DNA of 40,118 nt, from contig JAFAZI010000066.1 of the NCBI GenBank assembly GCA_019239875.1, positions 1-40,118 on the forward strand, written 5' to 3'. A program made the position numbers and the translations under genes. Numbering within the stretch: the first letter of the stretch is position 1; each line of letters starts with the position of its first letter. This DNA is from Frankiaceae bacterium (GTDB lineage Bacteria > Actinomycetota > Actinomycetes > JAFAQI01). Positions 31,571 to 39,761 of this stretch are shown here, in pieces. Below the pieces are notes generated by a model, which saw only the letters and a program-made list of their open reading frames with translations, did no database searches and was not told where the DNA came from.

Positions 31571-32386
31571 GTGTACCTGGCGCCGGACCGAACGTTCGAC
31601 GTCGTCGACCAGCTAGCCGCGGAGTTTCGTGCGGCCGAACCCTTCCCCCATGTCGTCATCGACTCGGCCCTGGGCAACGATGGCGCAGAGATTGTGCGGT
31701 CCTTCCCAGCGGCGTCCTGGGAGGGCTGGCATCGCTACCGCGACGAGTACCAGCACGGGAAGATGATCTGCTCGCAGTTCGAGCTGCTCCCGTCACCGAT
31801 TCAGCAGCTCATCACCGAGCTCAGCAGCCCAAAGTTCCTCTCGTGGCTCGAGACCGTGTCGGGGATCTCCGGTCTGCTGCCGGACCCCTACCTCGAGGGC
31901 GGCGGGCTCCACTGCAGCGGGCCGGGCGGCATCCTCGCAACACATACGGACTTCCACCTCTATCCACGTCTCGGCATCTACCGCCGTCTCAACCTGCTGC
32001 TGTATCTCAACGAGACGTGGCAAGAAGACTGGGGCGGCTGCCTGGAGCTCTTCGCTCCTGGCTCTGACACTCCTGGCGACGCCCCCGCAAAGACGGTGGT
32101 TCCAGGGCTCGGCACGTGCGTCATCTTTCGAACCGACGACCGGTCACCTCACGGCTTCGCGCGCCCGATCACCGGCGACCGCTGGCGGCGAAGCCTTGCG
32201 CTGTACTACTACACCGCGACCGAAGCAGATGAGTACAGCGGCGACACCAACACCTACTGGCGGCAGAACCGAGAAGAGAGGGTCGGGCGCAGGGTTCGTC
32301 AAAGCATCTACCGCGCATTGATCTTCGTCTCGAGAGGCCTCGCGTACGTGGCTCATCGCATCGACCCCAAACTGACGCGTCGATGA
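31571..32386 (+). CDS. 2OG-Fe(II) oxygenase
   Basis: The product has 271 residues (a TTG at 31562 would add three). It is a prolyl-hydroxylase-like dioxygenase: iron ligands His125 and Asp127 in ATHTDFHLYP, the distal His194 in SPHGFARP, and a 2-oxoglutarate-binding Arg around 204-207. EDWGGCLELF fits the DxGGxLxL strand of the family. It should hydroxylate or oxidise a substrate using iron and 2-oxoglutarate in the cytoplasm. Its stop overlaps the next start (ATGA at 32383), which ties it to the glycan operon, and a sugar, lipid-linked sugar or carried protein is the likely substrate. Such genes occur in some surface-glycan loci. Confidence 0.88.
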   Translation: MYLAPDRTFDVVDQLAAEFRAAEPFPHVVIDSALGNDGAEIVRSFPAASWEGWHRYRDEYQHGKMICSQFELLPSPIQQLITELSSPKFLSWLETVSGISGLLPDPYLEGGGLHCSGPGGILATHTDFHLYPRLGIYRRLNLLLYLNETWQEDWGGCLELFAPGSDTPGDAPAKTVVPGLGTCVIFRTDDRSPHGFARPITGDRWRRSLALYYYTATEADEYSGDTNTYWRQNREERVGRRVRQSIYRALIFVSRGLAYVAHRIDPKLTRR

Positions 32387-33453
32387 TCCGCGTCGCCATC
32401 GACGCACGACGTTTGCAGGACCGACCGCTGCACGGCGTGGGTCGCGGTCTCGCGAACCTGATTCCTCACCTCACGCCGCAGGTCGACGTCACCCTTCTCT
32501 TCGATCGCAGCCGGCCGTCCTACGGTGCGGTGCAATGCGCTGCGGCCGAGCTCGCCGGCTACGGACGGGTGCCCGAGCCGGCATGGTTGCAAGTCAGCGT
32601 CCCGATGTGGCTCCGTCGTCATCCCATGGTCTTCCACGGCCCGTACAACGCGGTTCCATACGCAGCTCCCGACCCATGCGTGGCCACGATCCATGACCTG
32701 GCCTGGGAGCACCACCCCGAGGACTACTCATCCCGCGGCAGGCGCGAGATCGTTCGGGCGCAAGCGAGATGGGCGGTGCGGCGCTCGCGGGTGATCGTCA
32801 CCGTGTCCGAGTTCATCCGCCGTTCGATCATCGATACGTACGACGTCGAGGCAGAACGGGTCGTCGTCGCTCCGAACTCCATCGATCCGGCGTTCTCCCC
32901 CACGCAAGCCGCGAGCAGCCGCGAAGTCCTCGCGCGCTTCGGCGTGACCGGGCCGTACGTCGTGGCGCTGGGCGGCGCGCGTCGGCGTGGTCTCGGGGAG
33001 GCGGTCGAGGCCTGGCGTCGCGCGTCGAGCGGGCTCACGCAGGCACCATGGCTGGTTGTCGTCGGCGGCGAGGCTCCCCCCTCGCTCCCGAACGTTGCGC
33101 ACATCGGGAGGGTGGACGACGCCACCTGGACCACCGTGTTGGCCGGAGCCGTTGCATTCTGCTATGCCACTCGCTACGAGGGTTTCGGGATGCCTGCACT
33201 CGAGGCAGCGGCGTCCGGGGTGCCAGTCGTCTGCGCATCGATCGGACCGCTGCCAGAGGTTCTGGGCGATGCGGCCGAATGGTGTGCGAGCCCGTACGCA
33301 GCCGATCTCGCCGAAGGGCTTCGTCGGATCCTGACGGATGAGTCCCGACGCGAGTCACTTCGAGCCGCGGGACTCGCGCGCGCGGCGACCTCGCCGACCT
33401 GGGAAGACAGCGCCGCAACCCTCGTCGCCGCCTACAAGACAGCGGCAGCGTGA
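32383..33453 (+). CDS. Glycosyltransferase family 4 protein
   Basis: The product has 356 residues and is a GT-B enzyme of the mannosyl/rhamnosyl GT4 kind. The N-terminal GVGRGLANL loop after IDARRL is typical, as is HDLAWEHHPEDYS. The donor site has E-x7-E in RYEGFGMPALEAAASGVPVV. Start is ATG overlapping the oxygenase stop. Its stop overlaps the next start (GTGA). Sugar specificity is unknown, though the gene for GDP-mannose 4,6-dehydratase nearby makes a 6-deoxy sugar from GDP-mannose plausible. Confidence 0.92.
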   Translation: MIRVAIDARRLQDRPLHGVGRGLANLIPHLTPQVDVTLLFDRSRPSYGAVQCAAAELAGYGRVPEPAWLQVSVPMWLRRHPMVFHGPYNAVPYAAPDPCVATIHDLAWEHHPEDYSSRGRREIVRAQARWAVRRSRVIVTVSEFIRRSIIDTYDVEAERVVVAPNSIDPAFSPTQAASSREVLARFGVTGPYVVALGGARRRGLGEAVEAWRRASSGLTQAPWLVVVGGEAPPSLPNVAHIGRVDDATWTTVLAGAVAFCYATRYEGFGMPALEAAASGVPVVCASIGPLPEVLGDAAEWCASPYAADLAEGLRRILTDESRRESLRAAGLARAATSPTWEDSAATLVAAYKTAAA

Positions 33454-34562
33454 CGATGGCGGGGCAGTCGCCGCTCACGATCCTCGAAGTGTCACAACCA
33501 ACGACCGGCGGGGCGGCTGTCGTCGTCCGGCATCTGGTCGAGACGCAGGTCCGGCGCGGACACCGGATCGTCGTCGCAAGCCCGACCGAGGGGCCGCTCC
33601 GCCACTGGACGACGTCGTCGGGCGGCGAGCATGTGCCGTGGGAAGCCGAACGATCACCTGGCGGATCGATCCCTGGCGAACTGCTCCGGCTGCGCCGATT
33701 GATCCAAGCGGTGCGGCCCGACGTCGTGCACCTGCACAGTGCAAAGGCAGGGCTGGTCGGTCGGCTCGTGCTACGCAACAAAGTGCCAACGATCTTCCAG
33801 CCGCACGGCTGGTCGTTCCTCGCTGCGTCACCCAGGTCCCGAAGGACAGTTGTCGCGTGGGAGCGCTTCGCCACCAGATGGACTGAGGCACTGATCAACG
33901 TCAGCGGTGCGGAGCGCTCGCTCGGCGAGGCTGAGGGAATTGTCGCCCCCTGGACGCTGATACCGAACGGTGTCGACCTCGACCACTTTCGGCCCGCGGA
34001 CCGTCGTGCCGCTCGCGACCGCTTGGGAATCGGGACGGCACCGTTGGCACTGTGTCTCGGGCGGATCAGCCTGGCCAAGGGACAGGACTTGTTGCTCGCG
34101 GCCTGGCCACATGTGCGCGCGCAACTGCCGGACGCCGTGCTGGCCGTAGTCGGTGGCGTTGACGTTGACCCGGTCCCGCTTCCGGACACTGAGTCGGTGG
34201 TCTTCGTCGAACATTGTGACGACCCGCGTGACTGGTACGCCGCGGCCGACGTCGTCGTGCTCCCCTCGCGATGGGAGGCAGCGCCTCTGGTCGCGCGCGA
34301 AGCGATGGCGTGCGCCCGAAGCGTCGTCATGTCCGATATCCCCGTGGCGCGCGAGACGATTCCGCCCGACGCCGGGGCAATCGTCGACGCGGCAGACTCT
34401 GGTCAGCTCGCGACCGCCGTCGCCGCCCGCCTGACGGATCCGAATCAGGCAGACGCGGAGGGCCGGCGCGGTCGCATCTACGCTCAGGAGAACTTCGACG
34501 CCACCGTATGGGAGCGACGCATGTCGGACCTGTACGAAGCCGTCCGGGGACATCGAGCCTGA
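33450..34562 (+). CDS. Glycosyltransferase family 4 protein
   Basis: A 370-residue GT-B glycosyltransferase. The acceptor half has EVSQPTTGGAAVVVRHL and VVHLHSAKAGLVGRL; the donor half has PNGVDLDHFRP, GRISLAKGQDLLL and E-x7-E in SRWEAAPLVAREAMAC. The form with HLHSAKAG resembles capsule and O-antigen transferases acting on lipid-linked sugars. It starts with GTG in a GTGA overlap; the second in-frame ATG is two codons later. The next gene begins one nucleotide after the stop. Confidence 0.92.
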   Translation: MTMAGQSPLTILEVSQPTTGGAAVVVRHLVETQVRRGHRIVVASPTEGPLRHWTTSSGGEHVPWEAERSPGGSIPGELLRLRRLIQAVRPDVVHLHSAKAGLVGRLVLRNKVPTIFQPHGWSFLAASPRSRRTVVAWERFATRWTEALINVSGAERSLGEAEGIVAPWTLIPNGVDLDHFRPADRRAARDRLGIGTAPLALCLGRISLAKGQDLLLAAWPHVRAQLPDAVLAVVGGVDVDPVPLPDTESVVFVEHCDDPRDWYAAADVVVLPSRWEAAPLVAREAMACARSVVMSDIPVARETIPPDAGAIVDAADSGQLATAVAARLTDPNQADAEGRRGRIYAQENFDATVWERRMSDLYEAVRGHRA

Positions 34563-34563
34563 C

Positions 34564-35442
34564 ATGACGCCGGCTGTGTCGATTGTGATCGTGACCTGGA
34601 ACTCAGAGTCGACGATCGAGGAGTGCCTGTCGTCAATCGTGCAGAATCCGCCAAGCGAACCCTATGAGGTCATCCTCATCGACAACGACTCTCGGGACCG
34701 GACCCTCGAACTGGCGAAGCTGGCATGTCCTGACCTGACAGTGATCCGCAACGCCTCGAACCGCGGCCTCGCGGCCGCGAACAACCAGGGCCTCGGCTCG
34801 GCCCTGGGCGAGTTCGTCGTGATCAGCAATCCCGACGTCATCTATCAGCCGAGCACCATCGACGAACTGATCAATGCTGCGAGACGCCACCCACGAGCCG
34901 CATTCGTCATTCCGCAGGTGCGATATCGGGACGGCCAGATCCAGACCAGCGTCGGCGACCTTCCGAGTCTCCGGGAGGCGCTGCTCGGACGCTGGGCGGG
35001 TCGTCGCATGGGCCGCAACAACGCTCGGTCGGGATTCTGGTGGGACGGCTGGCCGCACGACGAGGAGTTGATGGTCGGGCGCGGCCTGGAATGTTCGTAT
35101 CTGGTTCGCGCTCAGGCAGTGCACGAGGTCGGTCCACAGAACGAGAAGTACGTCCTCGACTGGGAAGGCCCTGAGTGGAGCCGGCGGGTTCATGACGCAG
35201 GCTGGGAGATCTGGTTCACCCCCAGCGCGGTCGCCATCCATGTCGGTGGCGTCAGCATCAAGCAGGCGCTCCCGCGATGGATCGTCAGTTCACACCGCGG
35301 CATGTACATGTACTTCGCGGAGCGGACACCTCGGCCGGCGCGACCCTTGCTCGCGCTTGTCCTGGCAGTCCGGGTGGCCGTGAAGCTCGTCGGCTTGCTT
35401 CGTCATGAGCGCGTGTACGCCGCTGGATACGAGGCGCGGTGA
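34564..35442 (+). CDS. Glycosyltransferase family 2 (WbbL/rhamnosyltransferase-like)
   Basis: The 292-residue GT-A enzyme has the motifs of WbbL-like transferases: IVIVTWNSEST, IDNDSRDRT, ASNRGLAAANNQG, ISNPDVIY, and DWEGPEWSRRV as the likely catalytic-base region. It has a hydrophobic segment near the C-terminus (about 257-280) that could touch the membrane. It probably transfers rhamnose or a related sugar to a lipid-linked acceptor. The gene begins 1 nt after its neighbour and its end lies 55 nt before the next start. Confidence 0.92.
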   Translation: MTPAVSIVIVTWNSESTIEECLSSIVQNPPSEPYEVILIDNDSRDRTLELAKLACPDLTVIRNASNRGLAAANNQGLGSALGEFVVISNPDVIYQPSTIDELINAARRHPRAAFVIPQVRYRDGQIQTSVGDLPSLREALLGRWAGRRMGRNNARSGFWWDGWPHDEELMVGRGLECSYLVRAQAVHEVGPQNEKYVLDWEGPEWSRRVHDAGWEIWFTPSAVAIHVGGVSIKQALPRWIVSSHRGMYMYFAERTPRPARPLLALVLAVRVAVKLVGLLRHERVYAAGYEAR

Positions 35443-35497
35443 CAGCGACACCCGCTGGCTTCGCGACTACGAACGCGACCGGTACCCTCGCGACCGT

Positions 35498-36484
35498 ATG
35501 AAGACTGAACCCGACGGTCAGACGCCGCGCGTCTCGGTCGTAATCCCCACCTACAACCGTGCCGACCTGTGTGCCAGGCTGCTGAGGACACTGGCTGACC
35601 AGACGATCGGATGCGACGCCTTCGAGGTCATCGTGGTCGATGACTGCTCGAACGACGACACAACGGACGTCCTGAAGGCCCTCGTACCAGAATTGCCCTA
35701 TCGCCTGCGCCCCATGCGGACAGCAGCAAACGGCGGCGCTGGACCCGCCCGCAATCTGGGTTGGCCGACAGCACAGGCGCCGATCGTCGCGTTCACTGAC
35801 GACGACTGCGTACCGGCGCCGAACTGGCTCGAGGCTGGCGTCGCGGCATTCACCGACAAGCCTCATGTCGGTCTGGTCCAAGGGCGAACCCTGGCCAGCA
35901 ACTTCGACATGGTCCATTCCGTGCGTTGGGCGCATGCGGTGATCGTTGACGGCCCCAACAGCTTCTTCGAGACCTGCAACATCTTCTACCGGCGACAGGC
36001 CATCGAAGATGCCGGAGGCTTCGGCGAAGACTTCAACTGGTGGTCCTCGCCGGCGTGGTGTGAAGACACGCTGGCAGGGTGGTCTGCTCTGGACGCAGGG
36101 TGGGAGAGTGCTTTCGCACCGGACGCGGTCGTCTCCCACGACGTTGACACCAGGTCATTGAAGTGGTGGGTGAAGACGAGTCTGAGCCAGTACCGCGAGG
36201 TCGCGATCGCGAAGCGATTCCCGGCCTACCGCGAACAGACTTTCTGGCGCCCGTGGGCGCCTCGGCGCCATGACGCTGCGTTCGTCGCGGCGGCGGTGGG
36301 TGCGATCGCCGCGACGCGCTGGCGGCCTGCAGTACTAGCCGCGGTGCCGTACCTGGTGTGGCGGCGACCGAGCGTCAGCCAGGGACAATTCGCGCGTGGC
36401 TGCGTCGAGACCGTCATCATCGACTCTGCTCGGACCGCGGGGAACCTCATTGGGTCAGTCCGCAGCCGCACCCTCGTCCTCTGA
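35498..36484 (+). CDS. Glycosyltransferase family 2 protein
   Basis: The ATG at 35498 gives 328 residues; a start at 35405 would overlap the preceding gene by 38 nt with low-quality sequence. TACCCT lies 9 nt before this ATG. Motifs are VVIPTYNRADL, DDCSNDDTTD, NGGAGPARNLG, TDDDCVPAP and a catalytic-type WCEDT. It has a C-terminal hydrophobic stretch (about 265-290). It is the last of five transferases in the rightward operon and convergent with gmd, with 26 nt between stops. Confidence 0.9.
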   Translation: MKTEPDGQTPRVSVVIPTYNRADLCARLLRTLADQTIGCDAFEVIVVDDCSNDDTTDVLKALVPELPYRLRPMRTAANGGAGPARNLGWPTAQAPIVAFTDDDCVPAPNWLEAGVAAFTDKPHVGLVQGRTLASNFDMVHSVRWAHAVIVDGPNSFFETCNIFYRRQAIEDAGGFGEDFNWWSSPAWCEDTLAGWSALDAGWESAFAPDAVVSHDVDTRSLKWWVKTSLSQYREVAIAKRFPAYREQTFWRPWAPRRHDAAFVAAAVGAIAATRWRPAVLAAVPYLVWRRPSVSQGQFARGCVETVIIDSARTAGNLIGSVRSRTLVL

Positions 36485-36510
36485 CCCCGGGGGGCTCGAG
36501 TGGTTCAGGG

Positions 36511-37536
36511 TCAAGCGCGATCCAGCCGAGCGCTGCCGGCCAACTCACGGGCTAGCTGCTCGCGATCGTGGTCGACCATGAGCCGCGCCAGCTCCGTCGC
36601 GTGCGTCGCCGCCTTCCACGAGAGCTCTCTCTCCGCTTTGCTCGCATCACCGATGAGAGCGTCGACCTCCGACGGTCGGTGATAGTTCGCGTCCAGGCGG
36701 ACATGTGCCTCCCAGTCGAGGCCCGCGTGCTCGAACGCAACCCGCGCGAATTCGCGCACGGTCGTGCCTACACCGGTCGCCAGAACGTATTCACTCGGCT
36801 CGTCGGCTTGCAGCATGCGCCACATGCCTTCGACGTACTCGGGCGCGTAACCCCAGTCCCGCACCGCATCAAGATTGCCGAGGTAGAGGACATCTTGCAG
36901 GCCGGCGGAAATTCTGGCCACGGCCCGGGTGATCTTGCGGGTGACGAACGTCTCGCCGCGTCGGCCGGACTCGTGGTTGAACAGGATCCCGCTCACGGCG
37001 AACATGTCGTACGCCTCGCGATAGTTCACGGTCACCCAGTGGCCGTACAGCTTCGCGGCACCGTACGGCGAACGCGGGTGGAACGCCGTCGTCTCGGACT
37101 GCGGCGGCGGCGTCGAGCCAAACATCTCGGAGCTCGATGCCTGGTAGAAGCGGCAATCGGCTCGAGCCGATCGGATCGCTTCGAGCAGCCGAACGGTTCC
37201 CAGACCGGTTGCCGATCCCGTGTACTCAGGTATCTCGAAACTCACTTTGACGTGACTCATCGCTCCGAGGTTGTAGACCTCGTCGGGGCTGATCTCGTGC
37301 AGGAGATTCACCAGCCCGACCGCATCGGCGAGATCGCCGTAGTGCAGGATCAGCCGCTTGTCGATTTCGTGAGGGTCCTGGTAGATCGTGTCGAGGCGCT
37401 CGGTATTGAACGACGATGATCGTCGAACGAGTCCGTGGACCTCGTAGTCCTTCGAGAGCAACAGCTCGGCGAGGTACGAACCGTCCTGACCGGTGATCCC
37501 CGTGATGAGCGCCACGCGCCGCACGTCATACCCCAT
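36511..37536 (-). CDS. gmd: GDP-mannose 4,6-dehydratase
   Basis: The 341-residue protein is a complete extended SDR of the Gmd family. The N-terminus has [16 protein letters not shown], then [12 protein letters not shown] and [13 protein letters not shown], catalytic YGAAK, and the segment [17 protein letters not shown], where most Gmd have P at the fifth position. The C-terminus has [11 protein letters not shown]. It makes GDP-4-keto-6-deoxy-mannose from GDP-mannose, the precursor of GDP-rhamnose, fucose and related sugars. The partner reductase is not in the window. It is transcribed leftward, opposite to its neighbours. The ATG at 37536 lacks a strong ribosome binding site; an in-frame GTG lies five codons downstream. 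Confidence 0.96.
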   Translation of the reverse strand: MGYDVRRVALITGITGQDGSYLAELLLSKDYEVHGLVRRSSSFNTERLDTIYQDPHEIDKRLILHYGDLADAVGLVNLLHEISPDEVYNLGAMSHVKVSFEIPEYTGSATGLGTVRLLEAIRSARADCRFYQASSSEMFGSTPPPQSETTAFHPRSPYGAAKLYGHWVTVNYREAYDMFAVSGILFNHESGRRGETFVTRKITRAVARISAGLQDVLYLGNLDAVRDWGYAPEYVEGMWRMLQADEPSEYVLATGVGTTVREFARVAFEHAGLDWEAHVRLDANYHRPSEVDALIGDASKAERELSWKAATHATELARLMVDHDREQLARELAGSARLDRA

Positions 37537-37647
37537 TCATCGCCGGCGGCTCGTCCGCCGACGACCGCCATTCTCGGGCGCCGCACCATCGCGATGCACG
37601 TGACAGCACCCTACAGACGTACACCTCTGCCTTACACTCACCACGGC

Positions 37648-38532
37648 ATGCGCACATCAAATGACAGGACTGGCGGGCCGGCCGTAGTCGCAGATGTGCC
37701 AAGTCACGCGATGTCGACCGCCGAGGCCGGATTCGAGCTCCTCGGGGAAGCGGGGACCCTTCGCGACCTCATCGTTGACACCTGGCGATCTCGCGACCTC
37801 ATAGCGACACTTGCGCGCAAAGAGTTCCTGGTCCGCTATCGGCGGGCATTCTTCGGGGTTTTGTGGGCCCTGGTGATTCCACTGATGCAGGCGGCCGTGC
37901 TCGCCCTCGTCATCCCGAAACTCGCCCGGTTTCACACCCCGGGCAGCTACCTGCTGTTCGTGCTCTCAGGGACGGTCGCGTGGACCTTCTTCATGTCAAC
38001 GATCACGCAAGCCTCGACATCGATCGTCGACAACCAGGCAGTCACAACGCGGGTCTACTTCCCGCGAAGTGTGCTCCCGATCTCGGCGGTCCTGAGCAAC
38101 CTGTACTCGTTCGTGCCGACCATGCTGATTCTCGGCGCGATCACCCTCGCCACCGGCCACGGTTCGTGGCGCCTACTCCTGCTGGCGCCGGCCACCATCG
38201 CTGCGTGCGCCCTGACGGGGGCGCTTGCCATCGTGCTTGCCGCTCTTCACGTGTACTTCCGCGACGTGCGCTATGTGGTACAGGCCGCCCTCCTTGCGTG
38301 GATCTACGTCACACCCGTCATCTATCCGCTCAATGCAGTCAGGGGTATCCGGCCCTGGTTAGAAATCAATCCGGTCACGGGCGTGGTTGAACTCTTCAGA
38401 GTCGCAACAGTTGGAGCGGACAACGCGTGGCTGCCCTCTCTGTGGTGGATGCTCGCATGGACGGTGGCGCTGCTCCTCGTCGCCGGATTCCTCCATCGCA
38501 GGTTCGACCGAGTATTCGTTGATCTGCTGTGA
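37648..38532 (+). CDS. wzm: ABC-2 type polysaccharide export permease (Wzm-like)
   Basis: From ATG at 37648 the protein has 294 residues with six membrane helices (from about residue 65 to the end). The pattern RDLIATLARKEFLVRYRRAFFGVLWALVIP and the ending RRFDRVFVDLL are typical of Wzm/TagG permeases. It exports glycan across the membrane with the following ATPase. Other possible starts are ATG at 37594 and 37711; the chosen one follows TACACT by 9 nt. The stop overlaps the GTG of the ATPase gene (GTGA), so the pair is translationally coupled. It is divergent from gmd over a 111-bp region. Confidence 0.92.
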   Translation: MRTSNDRTGGPAVVADVPSHAMSTAEAGFELLGEAGTLRDLIVDTWRSRDLIATLARKEFLVRYRRAFFGVLWALVIPLMQAAVLALVIPKLARFHTPGSYLLFVLSGTVAWTFFMSTITQASTSIVDNQAVTTRVYFPRSVLPISAVLSNLYSFVPTMLILGAITLATGHGSWRLLLLAPATIAACALTGALAIVLAALHVYFRDVRYVVQAALLAWIYVTPVIYPLNAVRGIRPWLEINPVTGVVELFRVATVGADNAWLPSLWWMLAWTVALLLVAGFLHRRFDRVFVDLL

Positions 38533-39761
38533 GCGAGGAACCACGCGTCGTCGTCGATCACGTTTCGAAGCGTTACGTGAAGTATGACGACGCACCAATG
38601 CTCGTCACTCGCGCGCTGCGGTGGGGCCAACGCAGCTCCCGCTCAGAACTTTGGGCGCTTCGCGACATTGACTTCACAGTTGCCACCGGCGAGTGCGTCG
38701 GTGTCATCGGGCACAACGGCTCCGGCAAGTCGACGCTCTTGCGTCTCCTTGCCGGTGTTACCGGACCCACACGGGGTCGAGTCAAGGTACGCGGCAGAAT
38801 CGCACCGCTGATCTCCGTCGGAGTCGGCTTCCATCAGGAGCTGACCGGCCGGGAGAACGTCCATGCGAACGGCACGATACTAGGGCTCTCGCGGTCGCAG
38901 ATCGAAGATCGACTACCGGACATCATCGACTTCGCGTCGATTGACGACTTCATCGATACGCCGGTGAAGTTCTATTCCTCCGGCATGTACATGCGGCTCG
39001 GATTCGCGGTGTCCGTACTGGCGGCACCCGACGTCCTCCTGGTCGATGAAGTTCTGGCTGTCGGCGACTTCGCCTTCCAGATGAAATGCCTCGACCGCAT
39101 GATGGAGATCAAAGAGTCCGGTACCACCATCGTGATAGTGAGCCACAATCTTGGAGCGATCCGCCGCATGTGCGACCGCACCATCGTCCTTCATAAGGGA
39201 GAGCTTCGTTACAACGGCGACACAGCGCGCGCCATCACCGTCTTTCACGAACTGCTAAGTGGCGCGACCGACGGGGAAGACCTGCAGGATCCGGCGTATC
39301 GAGTAATGGCTGCGGATCCTGGCGAGATCGAGTCGTTCGAGCTGATCGGTCCCTCGGGCGAGCCGACTCGGACCGTTTCGAGCCAGGACCGCGTCCAGCT
39401 ACGCCTGGACGTCCGGTTCCGCAAGCCGACCCGCGACGTCAGGGTCGGCGTCATGGTGTGGGACGAGTTCGCCTCGCTCTATGAGGACATGAGCGCGAAG
39501 GAATCCGCGCGAGCGTTCGAGGCCGGCGACCGGGTGCGCGTGAGCGTGGAGTTCCGGCCGTCATTGCGAAGTGGCTCCTACATGGCGCGGGTCGCCCTCG
39601 TACAGGACGACGGGGTCGTCGCCGCTGAACCATTCGCCATCGACTTCTTCGTGACCAGCCCCCCGCAGACACAAGGCGGCTTGATCGACGTCGCCGCAAC
39701 CATGTCGATGGCCGAGCTAGCGCCGGTGGCAAAGCCTACTGAGGTGACCGATGGAGATTAA
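38529..39761 (+). CDS. wzt: ABC-type polysaccharide export ATPase with C-terminal binding domain (Wzt-like)
   Basis: The 410-residue product has a nucleotide-binding domain with Walker A GHNGSGKST (61-69), the ABC signature in FYSSGMYMRLGFA (148-160), and Walker B VLLVDEVLAVGD (169-180). The last 150 residues form a beta-rich extension of the Wzt C-terminal type (about 262-390), which in Wzt binds the modified end of the glycan and so gates export. GTG start overlaps the permease stop. The end overlaps the start of the next gene by 11 nt. Confidence 0.95.
   Translation: MSEEPRVVVDHVSKRYVKYDDAPMLVTRALRWGQRSSRSELWALRDIDFTVATGECVGVIGHNGSGKSTLLRLLAGVTGPTRGRVKVRGRIAPLISVGVGFHQELTGRENVHANGTILGLSRSQIEDRLPDIIDFASIDDFIDTPVKFYSSGMYMRLGFAVSVLAAPDVLLVDEVLAVGDFAFQMKCLDRMMEIKESGTTIVIVSHNLGAIRRMCDRTIVLHKGELRYNGDTARAITVFHELLSGATDGEDLQDPAYRVMAADPGEIESFELIGPSGEPTRTVSSQDRVQLRLDVRFRKPTRDVRVGVMVWDEFASLYEDMSAKESARAFEAGDRVRVSVEFRPSLRSGSYMARVALVQDDGVVAAEPFAIDFFVTSPPQTQGGLIDVAATMSMAELAPVAKPTEVTDGD

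Noticed and set aside
37543-37560. GC hairpin upstream of gmd
   Set aside because: A 6-bp CGGCGG/CCGCCG stem is too short and too common in this genome to call.
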